Below, one piece after another: positions 9,447-15,332 of a stretch of 28,715 bases of DNA. The stretch lies in the IMG/VR virus record IMGVR_UViG_3300030104_000763, positions 1-28,715 of that record; one strand, written 5' to 3'. The notes below the pieces were generated by a model that was not told where the DNA came from, did no database searches, and saw only the letters and a list, made by a program, of their open reading frames with translations. Source of the stretch: a virus. A program made the position numbers and the translations under genes. Position 1 is the stretch's first letter. Each line of letters starts with the position of its first letter.

Positions 9447-10474
9447 TGGCTATTGCAAATTACCAAATCCCTACCAAATTAACATTTTATCCAAGTTATC
9501 TGCAATATGCTTATGCAGCAGGACTTATTAATGGTGTAGATTTTAACACACAAAATGACATTACAGAAGAAGATATTTATAAGTTGGCAATATTAGACCC
9601 ATCAAATACAAGCAAGTTTGAATTTGCATTAGATGATTATATAGCATTTGATTTAAAAAACACTAATTGGAATTTTGATTTTGGTATGATGTTAGGACAT
9701 GATGCTTTAGAAGATGGTATATTTTTATTGCCTAATGCTTTTAGTAAAACAGAAGAAGGAATGGTGCAAGACCAAGTATTATCTACATCAGCATTAGTTA
9801 ATTGGTTTGATTCACCTTCTGCTTTAATAAATGGTTGGAGTGCTTTTACAATGTCTAACCTACCTAATGATAAAAATGGCATAGGATTAAATTGTGCTAA
9901 TCAAGGTGGTGTTATTAATATTGGTAGTTTGGTTTTTGGTAAATCTTGGACAGCACCACAGAATGTAGATTTAAATGCAAGTGTTAGTTATAACTATGGT
10001 TATAGTCAAAAGAAAACTATTGGTGGTAAAACTATATCACAAATGAATTATTACAAGCAATCTAAATGGTTATTAGATGCATGGGAACTTTCAGATACAA
10101 AATCAGATACAAGAACAGAAGCAACTGAATCAAGAAATGGATTAAGAACTTGGACAGCAAGTTGGAGTTTCTTGCAAGATAAATACACAATGAATCAAAA
10201 TAATATGCAAAATAGTAAAGGGTGGTCAGTTGATGATAGTAGTGAATATGCTACAGGTGCAGATGGAACAAGTTTATACAATTCAAGTGATGGCATAGAT
10301 TTTTTTACATCTGTTATTAAAACCACAATGGGTGGGCATCTTTCTTGTATTGTAAAAATATCTGAATCTAATAATCCTGATCAATGGGCAATAGTTAGGA
10401 TTAAGAAATATCAAATAAGTCAGAAAAGTCCTAAACTAATAGATGTTAAATTGACTTTGGAAGAACAAGTATAG
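9446..10474 (+). CDS. Putative minor tail protein
   Basis: A 342-residue protein, the last gene of the tail operon, directly before an intrinsic terminator. It has a good ribosome site (agaaggag) and a one-base overlap with the previous stop. The sequence is rich in tryptophan, asparagine and serine, with short repeated aromatic patterns (TNWNFDFG, RTWTASWSFLQDKY) suggesting beta-sheet structure like receptor-binding or tail-tip proteins. No enzymatic motif or membrane segment is visible. I do not recognise the family; function comes only from place and composition. Confidence 0.5.
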   Translation: MAIANYQIPTKLTFYPSYLQYAYAAGLINGVDFNTQNDITEEDIYKLAILDPSNTSKFEFALDDYIAFDLKNTNWNFDFGMMLGHDALEDGIFLLPNAFSKTEEGMVQDQVLSTSALVNWFDSPSALINGWSAFTMSNLPNDKNGIGLNCANQGGVINIGSLVFGKSWTAPQNVDLNASVSYNYGYSQKKTIGGKTISQMNYYKQSKWLLDAWELSDTKSDTRTEATESRNGLRTWTASWSFLQDKYTMNQNNMQNSKGWSVDDSSEYATGADGTSLYNSSDGIDFFTSVIKTTMGGHLSCIVKISESNNPDQWAIVRIKKYQISQKSPKLIDVKLTLEEQV

Positions 10475-10480
10475 CCTAAA

Positions 10481-10492
10481 TGTCCTTATCCT
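10481..10492 (-). repeat. Inverted 12-base copy of the translation-start repeat
   Basis: TGTCCTTATCCT is the reverse complement of AGGATAAGGACA, the core of the repeats at 2433-2450 and 13628-13645. It lies between the stop of the last tail gene and the terminator hairpin, so the RNA made here could base-pair with the ribosome sites of both genes. Confidence 0.6.
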
Positions 10493-10510
10493 CTAATGGC
10501 TATGGAAATG

Positions 10511-10541
10511 CCCTGCATTATGTATGTGTGCAGGGTTTTTT
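10511..10541 (+). terminator. Rho-independent terminator after the tail operon
   Basis: Perfect 7-bp stem CCCTGCA (10511-10517) with TGCAGGG (10529-10535), an 11-base loop, then six T bases. It lies 37 bases after the stop of the last tail gene and before the early small genes, so it probably ends the late tail transcript. Confidence 0.85.
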
Positions 10542-10659
10542 CTCCTCTATAAATTAAAAAAACTTAAAAAAAAATTAAATTAATTGTTGCAAATGTCCTT
10601 AAAGCAATATTAAGTTATTAGTGTTGTAAGGGAAACAAATTAAAAAATGGAGAGTAACA

Positions 10660-10812
10660 ATGTTAACAGAAAAAGAAATGATTAAAATATTTGAAGATAA
10701 AAGTTGGGATAAACTAAATAAAAAAGAATCAATCCAATTTGATAATTTTATGTTTGGTGAAGAATTTATGAAATCTGATGATAAAGGTAGTAAAAAGCAA
10801 TATAGAATATAA
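10660..10812 (+). CDS. Small early protein, unknown (50 aa)
   Basis: A 50-residue protein starting MLTEKEMIKIFEDKSW and ending KGSKKQYRI. Its start follows GGAGAGTAACAATG, a translation start cassette repeated before the next gene and nearly repeated before the one after. It is highly charged, without membrane segment or known motif. It is the first gene after the probable early promoter, a place where phages often keep small host-takeover or anti-defence proteins, though nothing here proves such a role. Confidence 0.6.
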   Translation: MLTEKEMIKIFEDKSWDKLNKKESIQFDNFMFGEEFMKSDDKGSKKQYRI

Positions 10813-10836
10813 ATAATAGGGAAAAGGAGAGTAACA

Positions 10837-10974
10837 ATGAAATTTTTAAGCATAAAAGAAACAAGCATAAAATATTCAATTAGACAAGATATATTAAAAA
10901 TGAATAAAACACAATTAAAACTTGTTATAGAATCAATTAATAAAAGAATTGAACAATTAAATGAGGAAAAGTAA
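10837..10974 (+). CDS. Small early protein, unknown (45 aa)
   Basis: A 45-residue basic helical peptide (MKFLSIKETSIKYSI to RIEQLNEEK) with a strong ribosome site AAAAGGAGAG and the same GGAGAGTAACAATG cassette as the gene before. The second half, from QLKLVIESINKRIEQLNEE, looks like a single amphipathic or coiled-coil helix. No family recognised. It is probably co-transcribed with its neighbours. Confidence 0.55.
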   Translation: MKFLSIKETSIKYSIRQDILKMNKTQLKLVIESINKRIEQLNEEK

Positions 10975-10976
10975 CA

Positions 10977-11150
10977 ATGAAAAATAAATTTGAATTACAA
11001 ATAGTTAGATTTTTTACTTGGTTAATGTTTTTTGTACTAATTGCATTAATATCAAATCACTTAATCAGAGGATTAAATTGGCTACCTTTGTGCATACTAT
11101 TATTACCTTCATTTATGATGGTTAATATTATAGAAAAGGAGTTTGAATAA
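10977..11150 (+). CDS. Small membrane protein with two hydrophobic segments (57 aa)
   Basis: A 57-residue protein with two probable membrane segments: residues about 11-27 (FFTWLMFFVLIALIS) and 35-52 (WLPLCILLLPSFMMVNII), joined by a short loop with one arginine. The N-terminus has lysines and the C-terminus is acidic. The start follows GGAAAAGTAACAATG, a variant of the cassette before the two previous genes. Its place in the early module rather than the lysis cassette argues against a holin. Superinfection exclusion or another inner-membrane task is possible, but not shown. Confidence 0.55.
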   Translation: MKNKFELQIVRFFTWLMFFVLIALISNHLIRGLNWLPLCILLLPSFMMVNIIEKEFE

Positions 11151-11323
11151 TGTTTAATTATCCTATAGACCCTAATTCAGATAAGTTTGAATTTTTCTTG
11201 AATTGGCTTGTAGATGAAAAAGATTTTAGTGGTAAAGAAATTATTGATGTGATGTATGGTTCACATAGATATGTAGGTAAAATGAATGAATATTTAAAAT
11301 GGGAGGATAATAATGGACATTAA
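11150..11323 (+). CDS. Small early protein, unknown (57 aa)
   Basis: A 57-residue acidic protein starting MFNYPIDPNSDKFEFFLNWL. Its ATG overlaps the previous stop by one base (TAATG), with AAAAGGAG upstream, and its end overlaps the next gene by 11 bases. The overlaps on both sides and good ribosome site support a real gene. No recognised domain. Confidence 0.55.
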   Translation: MFNYPIDPNSDKFEFFLNWLVDEKDFSGKEIIDVMYGSHRYVGKMNEYLKWEDNNGH

Positions 11324-11699
11324 GGCTTTAGCAAAAGAATATAATTTAAAGCATGAGGATTTTTGGAAATGTCATAATAGTTGGATATTAACACATGATG
11401 CTTGTACAAAGATAGGACACATGGAAAACATTAAATTGATTAAGATAGAATCTATATATCAATCTGAAACTTCTTGTAGATTTTTAATTACAATGGGAAG
11501 GTTTAAAAATGATACTTGTCTTAATAGCATTACAACAGTTGGTGAAGCAGATACTAAAAGTGTAAAAATGCCTTACATTGCATCAATGGCAGAAAAAAGA
11601 GGGTATGATAGGGCTATATTAAAATTAATTAATGCTTATGAATATGGTATATATTCAGAGGTAGAAGCAGAGGACTTTAAAAAGGAGAATAATAAATGA
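11313..11699 (+). CDS. Putative ssDNA-annealing/recombination protein
   Basis: A 128-residue protein. The C-terminal part MPYIASMAEKRGYDRAILK (about residues 88-106), followed by LINAYEYGIYSEVEAEDF, resembles the conserved end 'AMAEKR..DRVILKL......YSEDEA' that I know from phage annealing/ssDNA-binding proteins of the Rad52/Erf-like or related groups. Such proteins pair complementary strands in phage recombination and replication. Its neighbours (SpoVG-like DNA binder, nuclease, RusA) fit. It is short for a full annealase, so it may be a reduced or related form. The family call is tentative. Confidence 0.4.
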   Translation: MDIKALAKEYNLKHEDFWKCHNSWILTHDACTKIGHMENIKLIKIESIYQSETSCRFLITMGRFKNDTCLNSITTVGEADTKSVKMPYIASMAEKRGYDRAILKLINAYEYGIYSEVEAEDFKKENNK

Positions 11700-12067
11700 A
11701 AATAAGTAGAATGAATAAGGGCAGTTATGGTAAAGTTAGAGCATTCTTTGACCTTGATACTAAAGAAGGCTTTACAATTAAAGGTTTTAAAATAGTAGAA
11801 GGTATCAATGGTTTGTTTGTATCTATGCCATCTCAAAAAGATAAAGATGGTGAGTATCTTGATACAATATTTGCATCTAAAGAATTAAGAGCAAAACTAA
11901 ATGAACTTGCTATTAATCATTATAATGGTAATGAAGATCCAAATATTAAATCAATGACATTAGATGAAGTAAGAGCAAAAAGAACTAAAATGAGTGGTGG
12001 AATGTCTGAACAAGCAAGATTACAGGAATCTGATTCTCTTGCTGATTTAGATGATGTACCATTTTAA
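11696..12067 (+). CDS. SpoVG-like nucleic-acid-binding protein with SSB-like C-terminal tip
   Basis: Residues about 10-76 follow the SpoVG pattern: GSYGKVRAFFDLDTKEGFTI, then a strand and turn (FKIVEGINGLFVSMPSQKDK) and DGEYLDTIFA before a helix. SpoVG proteins are small DNA/RNA-binding regulators. Residues 80-123 are an added tail that is flexible and charged and ends DSLADLDDVPF, which closely resembles the acidic SSB tip (ending DDDIPF) that recruits replication and repair partners. No separate SSB gene is visible in the early module, so this protein may fill that place. It overlaps the previous stop by four bases (ATGA). The SpoVG call is good; the SSB role is inference. Confidence 0.75.
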   Translation: MKISRMNKGSYGKVRAFFDLDTKEGFTIKGFKIVEGINGLFVSMPSQKDKDGEYLDTIFASKELRAKLNELAINHYNGNEDPNIKSMTLDEVRAKRTKMSGGMSEQARLQESDSLADLDDVPF

Positions 12068-12077
12068 TTAAAACTTG

Positions 12078-12135
12078 GCAGGGTGCATGGTTTCCTATTA
12101 CACACCCTATTGTTACTCAACTCTGTGTACCCTGC
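12078..12135 (+). promoter_or_regulatory. Possible alternative RNA hairpins before the HTH gene
   Basis: GCAGGGT (12078-12084) can pair with ACCCTGC (12129-12135), enclosing ACACA (12100-12104) paired with TGTGT (12124-12128). AGGGTG (12080-12085) can pair instead with CACCCT (12103-12108). The two folds share bases, so only one can form at a time. The segment is GC-richer than its surroundings and lies in the 93-base gap between the SpoVG-like and HTH genes. It could act as an attenuator or protein-binding RNA site. No T-run follows. Confidence 0.35.
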
Positions 12136-12160
12136 TTCCCTATTCTAAAAGGAGAATTAA

Positions 12161-12352
12161 ATGAATGAATTAATTAATACTGATATGTTCACACTAAAAA
12201 TGTGGCTTACAGAAAATGAAAGAAGTGCATCTTGGCTTGGTAGAAAATGTAATGTATCTGCTACAACTGCACATTATTGGATTAATGGTAAATACAATCC
12301 AACTAAAAAACATCTTGTTAGAATTAATGAGATAACAGGGCTAAACTTATGA
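12161..12352 (+). CDS. Small helix-turn-helix DNA-binding protein
   Basis: A 63-residue protein consisting almost wholly of a Cro/C1-like helix-turn-helix: SASWLGRKCNVSATTAHYWI (residues about 24-43), then NGKYNPTKKHLVRINEITG, the usual helix 3 to helix 5 course ('LA...GVS...V..W..G...P....L..I...TG'). It has a strong ribosome site (AAAGGAG) and ends by a four-base overlap with the next gene. It probably regulates phage transcription. No antisense partner gene or lysogeny module is visible, so a Cro-type regulator of early genes is more likely than a prophage repressor. Confidence 0.75.
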   Translation: MNELINTDMFTLKMWLTENERSASWLGRKCNVSATTAHYWINGKYNPTKKHLVRINEITGLNL

Positions 12353-12873
12353 AATATAAAACTATATATGCTGATCCTGCTTGGTCTGAAGTGGGGGGGG
12401 GTAAAATTAAGAGAGGTGCTGATAAACATTATTCAGTTATGAAAACAAAAGATATTATAAATATGAAACATTTGGTTGGTAAAGTTAGTGATGAAAATTG
12501 TCATTTATATCTTTGGGTAACAAATAATTTTCTTAAAGATGGCTTAAAAGTAATGGAAGAATGGGGATTCAGATATGTAACTATGATTACTTGGGCAAAA
12601 GATAGATTTGGTTTAGGTCAATATTTTAGAGGTCAAACAGAACAATGTTTGTTTGGAATAAAAGGAAAGTTGCCATATAAAGTAGTTGATGGTAAAAGGC
12701 AGCAATCAACAACTTTAATAAATGCTAAAAGACAAAAACATTCTAAAAAACCATTAGAAATGTATGAATATATAGAAAAAGTAAGTTATGGTAATTATTT
12801 AGAATTGTTTGCAAGAGAAAAAAGAGATGGTTGGGATAGTTGGGGAAATGAAATTAACAAAATGGAGTTTTAA
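12349..12873 (+). CDS. MT-A70 family adenine N6-methyltransferase
   Basis: A 174-residue protein matching the phage MT-A70 group along its length. It has IYADPAW (residues 6-12, the DPPW catalytic motif with alanine for the second proline), KHYSVM, CHLYLWVTNNFL, GFRYVTMITWAKD, GLGQYFRGQTEQCLFGIKG, then KPLEMYEYIE and LELFAREKRDGWDSWGNE at the C-terminus. It transfers a methyl group from S-adenosylmethionine to adenine N6, probably in phage DNA as protection from restriction. Right after the DPAW motif the gene has nine G bases (12393-12401, coding VGGG), a slippage-prone tract. Start overlaps the HTH stop by four bases. Confidence 0.85.
   Translation: MKYKTIYADPAWSEVGGGKIKRGADKHYSVMKTKDIINMKHLVGKVSDENCHLYLWVTNNFLKDGLKVMEEWGFRYVTMITWAKDRFGLGQYFRGQTEQCLFGIKGKLPYKVVDGKRQQSTTLINAKRQKHSKKPLEMYEYIEKVSYGNYLELFAREKRDGWDSWGNEINKMEF
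12393..12401 (+). repeat. Nine-base poly-G tract inside the MT-A70 gene
   Basis: Nine consecutive G bases at codons 15-18 of the methyltransferase. It is by far the longest G run I saw in this AT-rich window. A change by one base would stop the protein soon after, just downstream of the catalytic motif. It may be a phase-variable switch or an uncertain homopolymer call. Confidence 0.8.
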
Positions 12874-12877
12874 AATT

Positions 12878-13633
12878 ATGAGTGGTTGGATCAGTTTACA
12901 TAGGAAGATACTAAAGAATCCTATATTAAAAAGAAACAAACAATATTCTAACTTTGAAGCATGGGTATGGTTATTATTAAGAGCAAACTATGATGATGCT
13001 AAAGTGCTTATAGGTGGCACTTTATATAGGCTTAAAGAAGGACAAATGATTACATCATTAAAGAAACTACAATTACAATTTGGTTGGGGTAATAGTAGAT
13101 TAAATACTTTTTTGAAATTGCTTAAAGATGATGGAATGATTGATTACAAATCTAACACACAACTAACACAGATAACTATACTAAATTATAGTGAGTTACA
13201 AGGATTCCAAACTGCAAACAAATCACAACCAACCCACAAACAAACTGCAACCAAATCACAACCAAATACAAATAATAAGAATATAAATAAAGAGAATAAA
13301 GAAATAAGAACACATAAATTTTTTAAGAAAGTTGAGCATATCTTTAATGAAAAGTATAATGTGTATCCTAAATCTATATTAGCAGAGTTTTGTGATTATT
13401 GGACAGAATCTAATCCTAATGGTAGGCAATTAAGATTTGAACAGCAGAAAGTATTTGATATAAGTAGAAGATTAAGCACATGGATCAAAAGAAGCAATAC
13501 TGATGAAACAGAACTTGTAAAGAAAGAACAGATAGTACAACAAAGGTACAAGGAACAGCAGGAAAGATTAAGAAAAGCAAATACTGATGTAGCATCTGAT
13601 GATGAAAGAAAACAAGCACTAGGACTAAAATAA
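12878..13633 (+). CDS. Putative replication initiation protein (phage O/DnaD-like)
   Basis: A 251-residue protein. I choose ATG 12878 (MSGWISLHRKILKNPIL) because this opening is typical of phage replisome organiser/initiator proteins, and GGAG lies just upstream; the frame itself is open further left into the methyltransferase gene. Residues about 25-110 look like a winged helix (EAWVWLLLRANYDDAK, GQMITSLKKLQLQFGWGNSR, LLKDDGMIDYKSN). A low-complexity linker rich in N, K, T and Q (about 120-155) leads to a helical C-terminal domain and a charged tail. Family members bind the origin and load the host helicase, which fits a phage with no polymerase or helicase gene here. Confidence 0.7.
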   Translation: MSGWISLHRKILKNPILKRNKQYSNFEAWVWLLLRANYDDAKVLIGGTLYRLKEGQMITSLKKLQLQFGWGNSRLNTFLKLLKDDGMIDYKSNTQLTQITILNYSELQGFQTANKSQPTHKQTATKSQPNTNNKNINKENKEIRTHKFFKKVEHIFNEKYNVYPKSILAEFCDYWTESNPNGRQLRFEQQKVFDISRRLSTWIKRSNTDETELVKKEQIVQQRYKEQQERLRKANTDVASDDERKQALGLK

Positions 13634-13645
13634 AGGATAAGGACA
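13628..13645 (+). repeat. 18-base repeat AAATAAAGGATAAGGACA at a translation start
   Basis: Identical to 2433-2450. It ends directly at the start codon of the following gene in both places and includes the stop codon of the gene before. The last 12 bases occur inverted (TGTCCTTATCCT with a T in place of the next base pairings) at 10481-10492. It contains a good Shine-Dalgarno-like AAGGA. Confidence 0.8.
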
Positions 13646-14077
13646 ATGGCAAGTAGATTTGATAGTGTAGAAAAAAGAATGGAGTTTAATGCTCCTGAAA
13701 AGTATTTTGAATACAAAATGGACCTTATAAAAAGAAAATATATAAATTATGGATTACATAGTGGTTTTGGAAGAATAGATAGGTTTGTAAGAAATACACC
13801 TGATTACATTTTACAAAGTGGTGATTATAATACCACACCACATTTTGTTGAAGTAAAAGGCAGTAGATATAATTTTAAAATAAAAGTAAATGATTATAGA
13901 GAATATGTAAAATGGAATAAAATAATGCCATTAGATTTTTATTTTTTTTCTTATGAATATGAAGAAGGTAAATTTGTTGGATTTGATAAAATACAAGAAA
14001 AGCAAACATTAGCAGAAACAGGTATGTATGATGACAATAATGAAGAATATTTTATAGTAAAATGGAGTGATGTATGA
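13646..14077 (+). CDS. PD-(D/E)XK-type nuclease, probable
   Basis: A 143-residue protein with the core TPDYIL (residues 51-56) and FVEVKGS (67-73), giving the D...(E)-V-K active-site layout of PD-(D/E)XK nucleases such as VRR-NUC and small phage nucleases; a further lysine-rich strand KIKVNDY follows. Conserved Y-E-Y and W-N residues follow. It could cut branched or damaged DNA during phage recombination, or degrade host DNA. It lies between a replication-initiator-like gene and RusA, which favours a DNA-processing role. The start carries the 18-base repeat. Four-base overlap with the next gene. Confidence 0.65.
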   Translation: MASRFDSVEKRMEFNAPEKYFEYKMDLIKRKYINYGLHSGFGRIDRFVRNTPDYILQSGDYNTTPHFVEVKGSRYNFKIKVNDYREYVKWNKIMPLDFYFFSYEYEEGKFVGFDKIQEKQTLAETGMYDDNNEEYFIVKWSDV

Positions 14078-14274
14078 GCAATATGGTTAAGAAGAATCTT
14101 AAAATAAAAGAAAAAGTATGTAAAAATTGTGGAATAAAAGTAGATGATGATAATGGTGCAAGGGTAAATGGTTATTTAAAAAGGCAATGCAGAGAATGTA
14201 GAAGAAAATTCCATAATGAACTTAATAAAAAGAAAAGAGATAGATTAAAACTATTTAAGGAGTGGTATGGATAG
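14074..14274 (+). CDS. Small zinc-finger protein
   Basis: A 66-residue, strongly basic protein with two CxxC pairs: CKNC (about residues 16-19) and CREC (about 39-42), 19 residues apart, forming a probable zinc ribbon, followed by a lysine/arginine-rich helix. It overlaps both neighbours (ATGA at its start, 8 bases with RusA at its end). Such small proteins are common beside phage resolvases and nucleases and may bind DNA; the precise role is unknown. Confidence 0.65.
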   Translation: MSNMVKKNLKIKEKVCKNCGIKVDDDNGARVNGYLKRQCRECRRKFHNELNKKKRDRLKLFKEWYG

Positions 14275-14629
14275 TGATATATTAGAAGTTAAAAAGAAAA
14301 TACCAAGTGGTAATCAGATCATAAGAAACCATTGGGCAGTTAACAGAAGAAATAAACAAGAATGGGCATTGCTTGTAAGGAATCAAATGAGGTTAAGAAA
14401 AGTAAAAAAAGCAACTGCTGATGATAAATATACTTTACTGATTATATCCTATAGGAAAAGAAAATTAGATAAGGACAATCTATATACAGGTTGTAAATCA
14501 TTAATAGATGCTTGTGTAGAAGAAGATTTAATATTTGATGATTCACCTGATTATGTGGATCTAAAAGTTGAGCAATATAATGCTAAAGAAGAACATACAA
14601 TGATAATTAGAAAGATTATAAATGATTGA
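14267..14629 (+). CDS. rusA: RusA-like Holliday junction resolvase
   Basis: A 120-residue protein of the usual RusA length. The opening IPSGNQIIRNHW and the core KLDKDNLYTGCKSLIDAC (from residue 67) followed by LIFDDSPDYV (about 88-97) give the three acidic residues expected at the active site: D68, D70 and D91/D92. RusA enzymes are dimers that cut four-way DNA junctions, resolving recombination intermediates and branched concatemers before packaging. It overlaps the zinc-finger gene before it and the methyltransferase after it, as part of the DNA-metabolism operon. Confidence 0.9.
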   Translation: MDSDILEVKKKIPSGNQIIRNHWAVNRRNKQEWALLVRNQMRLRKVKKATADDKYTLLIISYRKRKLDKDNLYTGCKSLIDACVEEDLIFDDSPDYVDLKVEQYNAKEEHTMIIRKIIND

Positions 14630-15284
14630 TTTAATATTAGATGATTGTATGAATGTAATGAGTAAATATGAGGATAATCACTTTGACTTGGCTATTGTAG
14701 ATCCACCTTATGGATTAGATGTTGATAGTTGGGATATAGTAAAACCAACAAGACCAAACTATACAAAAATGGTAGAGCAAGGATATAAAAAATATAAGTA
14801 TAAAGGTTGGGATAAAGAAATTCCTAAAAAAGAATATTTTAATGAATTGTTCAGGGTATCCAAAAATCAAATTATATGGGGTGGGAATTATTTTACAGAT
14901 TTTTTATATGCAAGTAGAGGTTGGGTATATTGGAACAAAGGAGATTCACACATAAAATCATTTAATTTTTCACATGGTGAACTTGCATGGACAAGTTTCA
15001 AAAAAAGATTATTAAGTTATCAAATATCACCTTTTCATAATACAAGAGGTGGAAAAGACAAAATACACCCAACAGAAAAGCCTGTAAAATTATATGAATG
15101 GCTATTACATAACTATGCAGAAAAAGGGCAGAAGGTATTAGATACTCATTTAGGAAGTGGTAGCATAGCAGTAGCAGCACATTATTTTGGAGTAGATTTA
15201 GTGGGTGTAGAAATAGATGAAGAATACTATAACAAAGCTAAAGAAAGAGTAAATGAATTAACAAAACAAGAAACATTGTTTTAG
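14622..15284 (+). CDS. DNA adenine methyltransferase (DPPY type)
   Basis: A 220-residue methyltransferase with the catalytic motif VDPPYGLD (DPPY at 27-30), KIHPTEKPVKLYEWLL (HPTEKP at 149-154) and the S-adenosylmethionine-binding VLDTHLGSGSIAVAA (173-181 core), then VGVEIDEEYY. Motif order, catalytic first and SAM-binding last, marks the beta class, usually N6-adenine (less often N4-cytosine). It lacks a partner restriction enzyme, so it is an orphan phage methyltransferase, probably guarding phage DNA. The target sequence cannot be read from the protein. It is the second methyltransferase in this module. It overlaps RusA by eight bases. Confidence 0.9.
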   Translation: MIDLILDDCMNVMSKYEDNHFDLAIVDPPYGLDVDSWDIVKPTRPNYTKMVEQGYKKYKYKGWDKEIPKKEYFNELFRVSKNQIIWGGNYFTDFLYASRGWVYWNKGDSHIKSFNFSHGELAWTSFKKRLLSYQISPFHNTRGGKDKIHPTEKPVKLYEWLLHNYAEKGQKVLDTHLGSGSIAVAAHYFGVDLVGVEIDEEYYNKAKERVNELTKQETLF

Positions 15285-15327
15285 TAATTGTTTTTATAAT
15301 ATATTAATAATGTTATATTACAATTAC
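15284..15327 (+). promoter_or_regulatory. Inverted repeat before the terminase genes
   Basis: Perfect 8-base arms GTAATTGT (15284-15291) and ACAATTAC (15320-15327) around a 28-base AT-only-like spacer that contains TATAAT (15295-15300). It lies just before the small terminase gene. It could be an operator or packaging-related site, or a weak terminator for the early operon (T-run after the left arm). Confidence 0.4.
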
Positions 15328-15332
15328 ATATT

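Larger units (their letters stand above)
10475..10659 (+). promoter_or_regulatory. Intergenic control region with a probable early promoter
   Basis: A 185-base stretch with no gene. After the terminator it is very A-rich. A possible sigma-70-type promoter is TTGTTG (10584-10589), an 18-base spacer, then TATTAA (10608-10613), each matching about four of six consensus bases. It would drive the early genes from 10660. TGTCCTTA (10594-10601) lies in the spacer and repeats the first eight bases of TGTCCTTATCCT at 10481-10492, so it could be an operator. The promoter call is weak because an AT-rich sequence gives many chance matches. Confidence 0.35.

Noticed and set aside
10599-10868. Minus-strand frame over the early small genes
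   Set aside because: Shadow of AT-rich + strand genes that carry clear ribosome sites; no minus-strand promoter or ribosome site seen.
12809-12877. Longer N-terminus for the replication initiator-like protein
   Set aside because: The extension overlaps the end of the methyltransferase gene and the family-like opening starts at MSGWISLH.
3117-15284. Recoded stop codons (alternative genetic code)
   Set aside because: TAA, TAG and TGA all end recognisable genes at expected places (for example TAA 4850, TAG 8734, TGA 14077), so a standard bacterial code fits.
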